From contig WWBZ02000051.1 in the NCBI GenBank assembly GCA_011503125.2, positions 806,001-870,000 on the forward strand: a stretch of DNA of 64,000 bases, read 5' to 3'. Shown here in pieces: positions 47,009 through 57,994 of the stretch; the stretch's first letter is position 1; each line of letters begins with the position of its first letter. The notes under the pieces were generated by a model. That model was not told where the DNA came from, did no database searches, and was given only the letters and a program-made list of their open reading frames with translations. Made by a program: the position numbers and the translations under genes. Origin of the DNA: Botryosphaeria dothidea (lineage: Eukaryota > Ascomycota > Dothideomycetes > Botryosphaeriales > Botryosphaeriaceae).

Positions 47009-48454
47009 GTTGAAAACTCAAGATCTTGCACCAAAACAAACGCTCTTCTATTAGACCAGCAAGAAACTGAACAAGAAAAGACTGCGAACCGACGACCCAA
47101 TGACCGAAGCTGCGGCGTTGCTTATGTACGCCTGCGATCCCATTGCTCGGCGACTGTGACTCTTAAAAGAGCAGCCGCCGACGAAAAACCCCTCCTCCGA
47201 AAATCGGTGGGTGCGCATCGCGCGCGTCGCACACAGGCATGCTACCCCGCGCTTAATCTGCTGCAAGCCGAACCGGTCACTGCTCAAATGCTCGAAATAG
47301 ACACCGCCGGTTGATAAAAGCAAAGAAAAGGACGCGAAAGAACCATTCGCAATTCGGCGCCTGCGGGACGTCATCGGACCATTCACGAATCAGCGCGCTC
47401 GAGTGCGGAAGAATGGTGTGCGTCGCATGATCCACACCTGCAGCGAGCGGCGGGAAAATCCAGAGGTTTGCCGGCCGATCTTATGGGCCAATGCTACTCA
47501 GGTACCTGTTGGTTTTGCTCACGCGGACCTTCAAAAGTGTACCTTCTCTGCGCCCTTTCGCTTGCCCTGTACCCAATATTGCGCGCTTTGCCGCGGATCG
47601 GCGTCTGGCTTGCGCGGTATGCACAGTTCGTGCGGGCACTTTTCGCTCATCTCCGACAAAGGCCGTCCGCCGGCTTTCCTTTCCAGCGCTTACCACTCTC
47701 GAACTCTTATCAGCAAGGAGAGAAGAAGCCACTTCCCGTCTCCGCGAGACACATGCTCTCCGCTGATGGTGTGCGGACGGGTCAGCGGAAAAGCCGGTTG
47801 ATCTCCCGCGGTGAGAGTCTCACGCTTGTCCTCTTGACGCGCCGAACCGACGATCTCCTCAACGGCCTCAGCTCTTAGTGAGAGTCTCGCTTTTGCTGCA
47901 GCATCCCTCTGAACAGTGTAACACTACAATCACATGAGCTCAGAGTCATGATCAAAAGCTGGTGATATTTCCTGGTAGAGGCCGTGGACGCATCCTTTTG
48001 CCTGCCCCGCCTTCTCCACCGACGATCCGACGCAAAAGAGATACCAGACGGATCATACTCACACCACGCATCGAATAAACTCGCAATCATTGAAACGGAA
48101 ACCAACCGATCTATCATTCTCAGATCCCAGAATAACAATGCAACGAACCCGTCTATAAAACGAAGTCCTTCCCAAAGCACTCTAATCTTTGCTAAAGCAG
48201 TCTCGTCTCATCTTTTCATTACCGCACGAAAAAACAATGAAAAGCAATAATAATACCCTTCTCCAGTATCCGGTCTATAATCGTTACGCCCATCTTTGAT
48301 AAACAATAGTAGTAAGAAAGCCACCCCGCCCTTGCCAACAATCATTCACGACGATTATGTTCATGAAAAACCCAAACTTTTTTCTTTGCTCGCGCATCCT
48401 GTCACGTTTCCAACATCATGATCGCATCAAGTCTGCCAATCTATTCTGTTTCCC
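47009..48454. other. Promoter of EamA gene and 3' region of New1-like gene
   Basis: About 1.4 kb between two minus-strand genes. It becomes AT-rich with A/T runs at 48100-48400, as expected for the 3' UTR of the New1-like gene. No coding signal was found. Confidence 0.5.
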
Positions 48455-51400
48455 TTAAGCATCGTCGTCAGTGTCGGGCGGGTGAGGTGTGCCCTTGGGG
48501 CTGTTCAGCCACTCGATATGCCTCAGCCTCCTCCTCACCTCGCGCTCCTTCATCTGCGCCCTGGTCATCTTCTTCTTCTTCTTGGCCTTGAACTTCATAT
48601 CGCTCGTCTCCGCCTCCGAGTTGACCGCGCTCGGCGCGGCGCTGGACGCGGCCGTGCTGGGCACCGCAGAGCTGGCGACGCTCGAGGCGGGCTTGCTCTC
48701 GTCAAAGGCGCCGACATTGAGCGCCGCGCTACCCTTCTGGATGACGCGGCCGTCGGCGACGTGCCACTGCTCCGGGCAGAGTGCCCCGACGAACTCTTCG
48801 TTATGAGAAATCATGACAACGCCACCCTTGTAGTCGCGGATGGCGGCCGCGAGACCGCCCATAGAGTCGCGGTCCAAGAAGTTGGTAGGCTCGTCAAGGA
48901 CGAGCAGATGCGGGTTGTTCCACATAGCGCCGGCGATGACGACTTTGACCTTCTGGCCACCGGAGAGACCGCCGATCTCGTTGTGGTTGGCAATCTCAGG
49001 GTCCAGTCCGAGGTCTTCAAAGTGCTTGGAGATGATCTTGGGCTCGAGCTGACGGTAACCAAGACCCTCACGGGAAGACTCGTGGTCGTCGAACTCCTGG
49101 ATCAGTTTCTGGAAGCCGAGATCAAGAAGGGTCTCACGGGAGACCATGGTGTTGTACTTGGGCAACCAGCCGACCCACTTGCTGTTGAATTGGTCAGTAA
49201 GAAGCACATATAAAGGGACGAGGCGAACACTTACACTTCATATTGGAAGGACTTCTTGTACTTCTGACGACCGATCAAAGCCTCGATCCTCTTGGGACCT
49301 CTGCCATCACCGATGTCGATATCCTTCTCCATCTGAGCCTTGTCCTCGGCGGTCAAGATACGAGTCTGCTTCATGAGCACTTCACGGTCGTCACCGTTGG
49401 CATAACGCCACTGCAGGTACTGGTTGGGCGTCTTCTCCATGTGCATCTCGACGTGCTCAAGCGCGTGCTGCTTGATGTAACCAATACGCAGGTTGGGGTG
49501 CTTCTCAACCTTGCCAGTTTGCGGGATGACCTCGCCCGTCAAGACCTTGATGAGCGTAGACTTGCCAGCACCGTTGGCGCCAATGATGGCGACACGCGAC
49601 GACAGAGTAAGCGAGCAGGTGACCTCGTTCAGGGAAGGCTTCGAAGAGCCGGGGTAAGTGAAAGAGCAACCACTCATGCGGAGGATTGCACGAGTGTTGG
49701 ACTTGACACCAGTCAAAATACCAGGAGGCGGGAACTTGAACTGGACCTGGGTGCTGGAGAGGGTGTAGTAGCTCTTGGCCTCGGGCTTTTGCCTGACGAA
49801 ATCGGCCAGGTTACCCTTGTAGCACACCAGCTTCTTTTGCTCGTAGTGGTAGATGTCAGTGCAGACCTCATCCAAGAAACCGGAGTCGTGAGAAACAATC
49901 AAGCTGGTAATCTCGGTGTGTTTCTTGAGGTAGTCCTGCAGCCAGGCAATGTTTGCAACGTCCAAGTGGTTAGTCGGTTCGTCCAGCAGGAAGACATCAG
50001 CGCGCATAAGCATAGCTCGGGCAAGAGCAAGCTTCATCTTCCAACCACCAGAAAGCGAGCCGACCTTCTCAGACTGACGGCCCTCGGGGCCAGCAGTGAA
50101 GCCGACCTCCTCAAGAACCTCGGAGATACGCTCCTTGCTCTCATCCTTGAACCTGGGATCGCCTGAGACGTACTCAAGAATGCTGAGATCAGCGTCTTCA
50201 CCTTGGTTGTGCTCGACGAAGCAGGTCTTGACCTCATCCTGGGGTGGGAAACCCTCAAGCTTGCCCTCGGCGATACTCCTCATCAAAGTCGACTTTCCAG
50301 CACCGTTGCGGCCGCAAAGACCGTAACGGTGGCCCTTGAGGAGACGGAGGTTCGTGTGAGAGAGCAGCAGCATACCGCCGTAGCCGAGGGAGAAGGTAGC
50401 GTTCACGATCTCGGTCTCACCGTCATCTTCCACAACAGGCTTGCCGTACTTGCGCTCGTCCTCCTCAACGAAGTAGCTGTGGACGTTCTCAGCAATGGTA
50501 GTGGAAGCACCCTCGTTGGTGAAGGGCTTGACGTAGGGCTCAATGCTCTTGACAACACGCTCGAGAGCCCGCTGGTTGACATCCTCAGCGACCATCTCGG
50601 AGATGTAGCTACGAGTAATCTTCCAGATGTCAGCGTCGCCGGGGAAGTCCAGAAGTCCGCCATTGGTGGCAATCTCCTTGTCCAATGCAGTCTCAACCTG
50701 CTCTGGGGCGGTACGTTCAATGGGAGAAGCGCCGTCGGCATCCTCACCCATGGCATGCTTGATGACATCCAGCGCGCGGGTAGCAAGCTCACGGACTTCA
50801 GGAAGAGAAGCACGGTCCTTGACACCCTGAACACCGGGCCTAAGCTTGGGCAAGAAATTCCTAGCCTCGACGGGATCGTGAACGAGTTTCGTCAAGTTCT
50901 CAACGACCACAACGGTCTGACGCAGAACCTCCTGGTTGGTCGAAGGGTTGTTGAGAGAGCGTTCCAAGAGAGGGGTAAGCATAGCCAGGACTGGGGCGGT
51001 GACAACTGCAACAAAAGTGGTCATGGAGAGCGCATGGATAGCCTTCTGGGTGCTCTGTGCAGACGGGTTTTCCATGGACTTGATCAGGAGAGGAATCTTA
51101 GGCGCGACATCGTCGTTCTGGAGGAGGGTGGAGAGGGAGTTCATGGCCTTGACAGACTGCCTGGCGACATCGGCCTTCAGATCATGCATGCCACCCTCAA
51201 CAATGGGGATGAGGCCAGCAAGCTTCTTGCCCAGGGCGTCACGGAGAACGTCCTTCTCGCGCTCCTCCTCGAGGCTGCCCATGCCCATCTTTGCCTTATC
51301 AGCCATCTGGGTAAGCAGCGAGAAAGCGGCGACCGCTCCTTGCCACTTTCCGGTGGACTTGCTCAGGTACTTGGTTAAGACAGGGAGCAGGCTAAAAACC

Positions 51401-51867
51401 AAGGCCTCAGCCCTGAGGTTCTTGAAGAGAGCATCCAGAGCGTACTGCGCGGACTGCTTGATTGTGGTGTTCTTGTCGGCCAGGGCATCCAAGCACAGCG
51501 GCACGAGGTTCTCCTCCTGCAGGAGAAAGACGACCTCGCTGAGCGGCTGGCTCGCGGGCATGCGCTCGAAGAGCGCGCCCAGGGCGAACATGGCACCCTC
51601 TCTCTTCACAGCATCTTTCTTGTTGGTGGCGGCCTTCTTCACCTCGTCGGTAATGCCATAGCCCTTAAGGCCGCGGAAACCGACCGAGTTCTCGAGGAGG
51701 GTGGTGAGGGCGTAGGCGGCGTCGAGCGATGCCTGAGAGGTCTTGGCTGAAAGGCAGCCGCTCAGGATGGCAGAGACTTCGTCGGCCGTCGGCGGAACGG
51801 CTTGGGAGGGGTCGGCGGTCTTCGCGACAACAGCTTGAGCCATGGGAGGCGACTCGTGGTGGGGCAT
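48455..51867 (-). CDS. New1/Elf1-like ABCF ribosome-associated ATPase (EF3 relative)
   Basis: Exons are 51867-49235 and 49181-48455, giving 1119 residues; the 53-bp intron has a GTAAGT donor. Order of parts: a HEAT-repeat region to about 440, a helical bundle, ABC1 with GLCGRNGAGKST (about 515-523), VGSLSGGWKMKLALARAM and VFLLDEPTNHLD, then ABC2 with GANGAGKST (about 760) interrupted by a chromodomain-like insert (FQYEVKWVGWLPKYNTMVSR), followed by GGLSGGQKVKVVIAGAM near 950 and LVLDEPTNFLDRDS. The tail is Lys-rich and ends IEWLNSPKGTPHPPDTDDDA. The KWVGWLPKYNT insert, AGAMWNNPHLLVLDEP and the NSPKGTP tail fit yeast New1 and fission-yeast Elf1, not translation elongation factor 3. Such proteins act on ribosomes in the cytosol, and New1 eases termination at certain codons. 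The yeast Tyr/Asn-rich prion-like N terminus is absent. Confidence 0.92.
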
Positions 51868-53645
51868 GGCCCGGGTATCTCTGGGAATAGAAGAAAAGAA
51901 GCGCTTGTGTTGTCGTGGCTCTCTGCGCAGCAGCGGCTGACGGGGGCGCAGAAAAGGACCAGCGGGCGCGGTGAAGATGCGTGCGACGGAGGCGGCACGA
52001 GCGGCGCTGCTGGGAGCGCGGAAACGAAGAAAAACGGCGGGCCTTGCGCTGGGCTTGCTCGCGCGAGAGGAGTGGAGAGGGTGGAGAGAAAAGAAAGGGA
52101 GTTGGGGCGGTAGAAAGGGTGGGCGGCGTTCGGGTGGATTTCTTTTGGGCCCTGGACAGAAAATACGCTTCGCCTGTCGGCATCGGGGCCCAGACGCCAG
52201 CCCAACAGGCTCTTCCGCCCGGCGCACGAGCGCAGGGTTCGGATGCAGGCTAAACTTAGGCAGGCGTGTAAGGCTGCCCGCTCTGGCCACTCTCCGCGCC
52301 TTACGTCACCCAGGCGCCCCCTTCTCCGCAAACCTCATCGCCATTCGTTCCACTTGCCTTCTGAGTCTGCTCCGGCCTCTCCGTCAGCACACGTCTGCGA
52401 GCGCCCATTCGCCGTCTAGCGAGACGCGCGCATGTACCAAGTCGCTGACCCATACGGGACAGCAGCTGGATTTTCAGGAGAAGGGAGCCTGTGAGAATTG
52501 AAGAGGAGATCGGAACACGGTGCATTGTGCATTCTGGCATGCAACCTCCAGCAGTGACATGCCGAAATTCATACGTCGTACTATCATCCCCCAGATATGG
52601 CAACGCTGGCTACTTCAAAGGCTCAAGCTTGTGCTCTAGCCGATTCAATTGGCATTGCGCGCATGTATTAAATTTTTTCTAAAAATAAAGAAGAGGAGAA
52701 ACAAAGATCTGGACTTATCCTAAATACTTTGCGGCTCTTGCTCCATCTAATTTCACGATCTCAGGTCGTAATACCTCTTTTTTCCATGATGCGCATAATT
52801 CAGCACCTCTGTATGGCAGCATCATCAGTTGCAGATGCGAAGCGTGAAGTTTGTCCAGGCATAATAATGCTCAGTTGGGCATTACCGGCCAAAAAAAAGT
52901 GGCAGTGAGATTGTCAGACTTTGGTTCAAGCAGTCCGTAGGAGTGAGGACCCAATAAGTTTTGAGCTGAAGGTGCATCGACAAACCTTTCTTATATCTAT
53001 AAGATCAATATGTTCAATCTCGTGATCAATATAACGAGATGTTGTTCAGAGCTGCTGACAGAGTCTCCACTGAACCCACTGTATCATGCCCATTATTTGG
53101 CTTGAAGGATTTGACCCACGATTGCGGGTATAACGTGATCTCGGTACGTACCTTTGTGAGACGGCATTAGTCAAATATCTTGACTTGCACACATAGTACG
53201 CAGATTGAACTCTGTATTTCCCTTAGACCTCTTGCAGGATGTCTCTCGAACTAGTTGTTGAATGAGGTACCGCCATAGTCCAAACGGGCCCTCTTTTGCT
53301 GCTCGAGGTGAATCCATCTGGTAATTGCTTCTCAATTGCGCGTGGTACTTCCTGACACTGTTCTCTGAAAAGTATAGCATTCAAGGTTACAATCACAGCG
53401 GTTCCGGAAGGAGCTCAACATCAGCGCGACGGCATGTCGTCACCTAAACCCCCAGTTGACGTAGAGCAATTTTACCTGTTCTAAGCCGTCTCCACACGCT
53501 CCGTCGCCTCATTTTGCGTCTCCGTTGTCTACGTTGGCTCTCTCCTCTCCTACCGTAACCCCCGATTCTCCGAACACCAAAACCCAAACAGTAAGAACGC
53601 CTTCGCACACACCCTCTTGAACCCATAGCTAATGCCCCCGAAGCC
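51868..53645. other. New1-like gene promoter and AT-rich spacer
   Basis: From 51868 to 52290 the minus-strand frame is open and in phase with the New1-like gene, rich in Arg, Pro and Phe; it is taken as leader because it lacks family features. The stretch 52650-53150 is AT-rich with A/T runs (for example 52670-52690 and 52890-52900) and shows no gene. No terminal repeats were noticed. Confidence 0.45.
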
Positions 53646-54195
53646 ATGCAACTCATCAAGCTCACCCTCTCCCTCGCCGCCGGCACGGTTGCGGGTGAAG
53701 TCTCAAGTAACGACGTCCCCATCACCACCCAGCACTCCTGCAGCAGGGCTCGCCCTGTAAGATCACCCCCAGGAAAAATCCAAGCACGGGCCAACCACCT
53801 GAACCCCATTACATAGTCTCGGCAAGGATGAGCGCATCACCTACTGCGCGGGTGAAACCTTCAAGACCGAGGAGAAGTACTGTGGTAACTCGGCCTGCAT
53901 CAAGCTGCTTCCTAAGGGAGTAGTGTGTGCCTGCAGCTGCAGCTGCAATCCGCCCATCCTAGGTGATCCGGCCTCACCTCCTCAAGCAGCATTGTGGAAG
54001 CTCGTTTTGGCTCTTAAAGTAAAGATCTTCAGGCGATGGGTGATCAGACTGAAAGAGAGTAGCAGTCATAAAAAGGCTGTGGGAGGGAGAATCAGATACG
54101 GAACTGGTGTCATAAATGGAAACGGTGGATGGCGACATGTGGTCCATTCAAGCTACGCAAACAGCAGGAATGCAAAGATTCTCACATATCCGTAG
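53646..54195 (+). CDS. Candidate small secreted Cys-rich protein, splice model uncertain
   Basis: The ATG at 53646 starts MQLIKLTLSLAAGTVAG, a plausible signal peptide, then EVSSNDVPITTQHSCSRARP. A GTAAGA donor lies at 53757. The only downstream acceptor found that keeps the Cys-rich frame open is a weak AAG at 53824-53826, after which the frame reads DERITYCAGETFKTEEKYCG and then a cysteine cluster (VCACSCSC near 53924-53947). The better-looking TAG acceptor at 53814-53816 breaks the frame. The cysteine spacing suggests an extracellular disulphide-bonded protein, but the region after the cluster is compositionally odd and probably not all coding; a further intron or earlier stop is likely. 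No family is recognised, and effector-like function should not be assumed. Confidence 0.35.
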
Positions 54196-54284
54196 TCAAA
54201 CGATCGACCTCCTTATCAAACTCTGGCTCAACGCGCAACTTCCAAGAGAAGAGAAGAGAAACCAAGGTCTCCCAACAACGCCGT

Positions 54285-54989
54285 TTACACTGGGTCGGCC
54301 TCTCGTCCACCCTCCAGCGGCAGAGTCCGCACCTCCAGCATCTCCAACTCGTCCCACTCCTCCCACTCCTCCCACTCCTCCCACTCCTCCCACTCCTCCC
54401 ACTCCTCCCACTCCTCCCACTCCTCCCACTCCCTCCCCACTTCCTCCCGCGCCTTCTTTGGCAGCCTCACATCCATCACAGTCTCACACACCGGCATCCC
54501 TTCCCTATCCCAGCACTCCAACGGCGCCACCACCTCATACGCCCCCTCGTCCCCCAGCGCCCTCCAACACACCTCACACAAATCCCTCTCAATCCTCACC
54601 TCACCCATCCCGCTCGCCACCAATCCGCCCTTCCGCACATCCATCCACCACGGCTTGATCCTCTCGATGCACGCTGCGTGGAAAGGCGCGCTCGCGCAGC
54701 CCTCGCCCTCGCAGAAAGCCACCTCGCACGTCAGGATGGCGCGATCCGGGCAGTTGGCGGCGCGGCAGAGGTGCGGGATGGCGACCGTGCAGGGTGATAC
54801 CCGTTGCGCGCCGACGTAGCCGTTGTGCTTGTCGGTGGCGGCGGCGCAGGCGGCGGCCGAGCCGTGGTAGAGGTCGAAGCGCGCTTCGGGGTATACAGTG
54901 CAGTCGCGAGGGGTGCAGGCGCGGCGGATGCGGACGAGATAGTTAGACCCCGTGGCGGGCAGGATTTGGACGGTGGTGAGGTCGCCCAT
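54285..54989 (-). CDS. Cys-rich hypothetical protein with Glu-Trp-Glu repeat
   Basis: A single-exon protein of 234 residues; function unknown. Residues 1-150 carry about a dozen cysteines in spaced pairs: ACTPRDC, HLCRAANCPDRAILTC, EVAFCEGEGC, FHAACIERI and DLCEVCWRAL. The pattern hints at a metal-binding (zinc) module, though it fits no finger type I can name. Near the C terminus nine tandem Glu-Trp-Glu units come from a perfect 9-bp DNA repeat at 54352-54432, giving nine tryptophans in 27 residues. The ATG at 54989 was chosen because the protein then begins MGDLTTVQILPATGSNYLVR, which reads as folded sequence. The frame is open a further 54 codons upstream without such character, so an upstream start at 55151 is possible. 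Confidence 0.65.
   Translation of the reverse strand: MGDLTTVQILPATGSNYLVRIRRACTPRDCTVYPEARFDLYHGSAAACAAATDKHNGYVGAQRVSPCTVAIPHLCRAANCPDRAILTCEVAFCEGEGCASAPFHAACIERIKPWWMDVRKGGLVASGMGEVRIERDLCEVCWRALGDEGAYEVVAPLECWDREGMPVCETVMDVRLPKKAREEVGREWEEWEEWEEWEEWEEWEEWEEWEEWDELEMLEVRTLPLEGGREADPV
54352..54432. repeat. Perfect 9-bp tandem repeat (TCCCACTCC)9
   Basis: Nine identical copies with no interruption, inside a coding region and in phase, so length changes add or remove whole Glu-Trp-Glu units without frameshift. Confidence 0.97.
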
Positions 54990-56032
54990 GCTGGCGGGTT
55001 GGCTAGGATGGATGGATGTGATTTGTTCTAGAGGCAATGCCAAGTCAGCAAGATGGTGATGATGAAAGAAATCTAAAAATGGTGGGAATGATCTCCAAGG
55101 GTCCATTGGGCCGCGCATTGACAATAAAATGCTTGGTTGATGAGATATCACATACCGATGGGCTTGTAGTTGTTGAGGAGTCGCACAGGGATCTCTCCGC
55201 GAAGAAGTCGTCTGAGTTGGATTCAGGCGTAGTAGCTGTTGCGAGTGCTTTGTAAAGGCTCGAAGGGGCTCTCAAGGAAGTCTTGTAGTAGACTGAGAAG
55301 GAAAGGATCGCAAGTTATAAAGAGGACTCGAGGTGCGGTGGCAGGGCACCAGGTCACAACTCCAATGGACGAAAGTCGAATCACTAGGCACCGTCCATGT
55401 GGCCCGAACACCATCGAACAGACGCGAGACCTGTTTGATAGGGATAGCCTTCGGCTTAGCCAACCTACAGTGAGCTAACCTGTTTACGGCCACGAGATAG
55501 AGATGCACCGGGCAGCGCTCGAGATCCATGAATCCCGCCCGTGGCAACCCGGGATCGACACCAAACAGTAATCGTGAGGATCGAATGGGGAAACACGCCA
55601 GATCATGCGAGATTGGAATGCAAGCAATACACGGGGGCTGGAACGACCTGGTCGTTGAGGATTTCCATTTGGGGCCGAAACTGTTGCGCACAACAATTTT
55701 TGCCAAAACGGATTAATGTGGCGCAGCTAGAACTGAAACGGTGACCACGGCGAGTTTTGACCTTCTGGAAGAACTGAGATTGGATATTTGAGGCTGCTGC
55801 CATCCTGCGCGATGGAAAAGGCAAGAGACGAATCGTATCTTCTTGATATAGAAAGCCACCATAGGCGGTTAAGGCAGTTCTAGGCAGAAAAGCAAAACAA
55901 CGGAAGGAACAAGGGCAAAACGACCTGCTTTTACTGATCACAAAAATAATGATTTTGGATGGCAATGGTGCCTTACGAGCACGTAATTTTATGCTCTCGA
56001 TATATGTACAACGGAGTTTGCGCTTGACGGAA
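54990..56032. other. Promoter of Cys-rich gene and 3' region of methylisocitrate lyase gene
   Basis: About 1 kb. A minus-strand frame continues from the lyase exon 2 through its last intron into this stretch (to 55603), but it is intron and UTR read-through. AT-rich at 55860-56030. Nothing else was seen. Confidence 0.5.
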
Positions 56033-57994
56033 TTAAAAAGCTGCGAATGATTATTAGCTTTCAGGAAACAATTGTAATGAAGCATATCAAACTTACAGGT
56101 CTCAGTGTTGCCCTCTCCCATACTCTTGCTTCCACTGGATCCGCTCTGAATGTGACCCAAAATGCCGTCGATGTACGACGCGCCGCTCCACTTCTGATGT
56201 GTCAAGACATCGCAGCTTGTTTCCTTCTCGCGCTTCTGGACCAGGTTGACATAGGCCAGCATTCCGTCATCCTTGAAGGCCTTAGACAGCTCGTTCGTAA
56301 TCGTAGCATTTGAGTGCAATCCAGCCAGCGAGATGAGTTGCAAAACAAATCCATGCTTTGCCAGATCCCAGATAAAGCTCTTCAAGGTCTCCTCCGTAAA
56401 GCCGTGTGCCATCCAGTTGAAGCTCGGGCTCAAATTGTAGACCAGCTTTTTGCCAGGGACAGCATTGTGGATATCCTTGGCAAACCCTGCCGCCAGCTCA
56501 ACACTCGGCTCTTTCGTCTCGAGCCACAACAGGTCTGCATAGGGCGCAAACTCGATAGCACGCTTCGTTGCTGCAGCCAGACCGGCCCTGAAGTGGTAGA
56601 AACCTTCGCGAGTTCGGGGAACGTTCTCGGACCAAGTAACGGGTCTCCTGGCGTATCCGGCCGCGAGAGCTCTCCTCTTGCTGAGTGACAAATTCGGGTT
56701 GGCTGCAACTTCGGACAGGTAACTGTCGATGGCGTGCTTTGACGCATTTTCGTCCTTGAGGTGTTGAATGACAGCCTCGTCGAAAGTGACCAGCTTGTGC
56801 TTCTTGACCCACTGCGCCTCGAACGCATCTACCTCCGCCCCACTTGCACCCTTCAATTCCATTTCTTGTAGGGTTTCCGCGAGTGGTTCGACCTCTTCAG
56901 TCACACCCAGGATGAACTCATGGTCGCGAACATCAATAGCACTGCTCAGCAGTTTACCGCTCTCCGAATCTGTCCTGGCGATGACGAGGTTTTCGCTGCC
57001 CATCAAATCCCATTGGAACCGCGCAGCAACCAATCGGTTGATGTGCTCGCCGGTTGGTACGAGAACCTTACCCGCCAAGTGTCCACACTTCTTACCGCCA
57101 TGGAGCTGATCTTCGAAATGCACAGCAGCCGCACCGTTCTCGGCAAAGAGCTTCGCGAGTTTCACAACAGCCGACAAGCCACCATGTCCAGTATCGCCAT
57201 CCGCAATGATCGGTCGCATGTAGTCCAGGTACGGCGTCTTAGCGCGTTCCTCCTCAGACAGCTTCCGGCGGTTGTCCCAGTTCTTCCTGTCATGAAGCTG
57301 CTGGGCTTTGAATAATCTTTGCACCTGGTTGGGCACGGTGTTGTATGGGTAGTCTCCGAAATCGGCTGAAACCTCGTTCGTGGTGGTCAGAAGGGAAGAG
57401 CAGGCCCAGCCGGAGATGTACAGGATCTCCTGGTTCGGCGCCTGCTGGGTCATTTGCACAGGGTCAACGGCACCCACTGTTGGAGGAGAACAATGTATTA
57501 GCATCTATATAAGCTGGGAGGTATGCACAGGTAGCAGCGCATAATATGGCAAAGTTCAAGGAGTCAGGAATCAACGCACTTGTATGCACCGGCTTCCCCT
57601 CAGCGGCACGCTCTTCCAGCAGGTTGAAGAGCTTCCGCGCCATCAATGAGCTCGGATATGACTGCTGCAGCGCACCGCGCTTGGAGACGACATCGTCAGC
57701 AGAGTAGGGCCGTCTGATGCCCTTGTACCGCGGCGACGCCCACCATTCCTTAACCTGCTGTACCTGCGCGTCGAAAAGCGCGTCCTCGGCCTCGCCTGCC
57801 TTGTTCGACTCTGCGTGTAGCTGGAAGGAGTCTGCCGGCAACGCAGTCGAGATTGGCGGCGACACCGAGTGCAGAGATGATGGCGCCATGCGTGCGGCGG
57901 AAGTGGAGAGCGGGCGGAGGAGATGACGCGAAGAGTGGAGGCGCGAGACGTGGCGGGTCTGGCGCGAAAGAGCGCGCGACGCTATGCGGAACAT
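56033..57994 (-). CDS. mclA: 2-methylisocitrate lyase, mitochondrial
   Basis: Exons are 57994-57580, 57476-56097 and 56040-56033, giving 600 residues; the last coding exon is 8 bp. The enzyme cleaves 2-methylisocitrate to pyruvate and succinate, the final step of the methylcitrate cycle. The N terminus is a strong mitochondrial presequence ([20 protein letters not shown]...), then [69 protein letters not shown] with the catalytic Cys269, [25 protein letters not shown] and [14 protein letters not shown]. Presequence and length (about 600, against about 540 for peroxisomal or cytosolic isocitrate lyase), plus the lack of a peroxisomal C-terminal tripeptide, favour the methyl enzyme; the KKCGH signature alone does not separate them. 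It diverges from methylcitrate synthase, which supports the call. Confidence 0.87.

Noticed and set aside
50203..51378. 391-codon and 307-codon open frames antisense to the New1-like gene
   Set aside because: The sense strand carries the full ABC motifs; the antisense frames have no conserved features and reflect codon bias.
48455..51867. Naming the ABCF gene translation elongation factor 3
   Set aside because: The KWVGWLPKYNT insert, AGAMWNNPHLL and the NSPKGTP tail are New1/Elf1-type; EF3 has a different insert and a longer Lys-rich tail.
55603..56032. C-terminal extension of the lyase reading through the last intron
   Set aside because: It adds non-family sequence, and a good GTAAGT...GCAG intron precedes an immediate stop.
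56033..57994. Naming the lyase a glyoxylate-cycle isocitrate lyase
   Set aside because: Mitochondrial presequence, about 600 residues and the neighbouring methylcitrate synthase favour the methyl enzyme, although KKCGH occurs in both groups.
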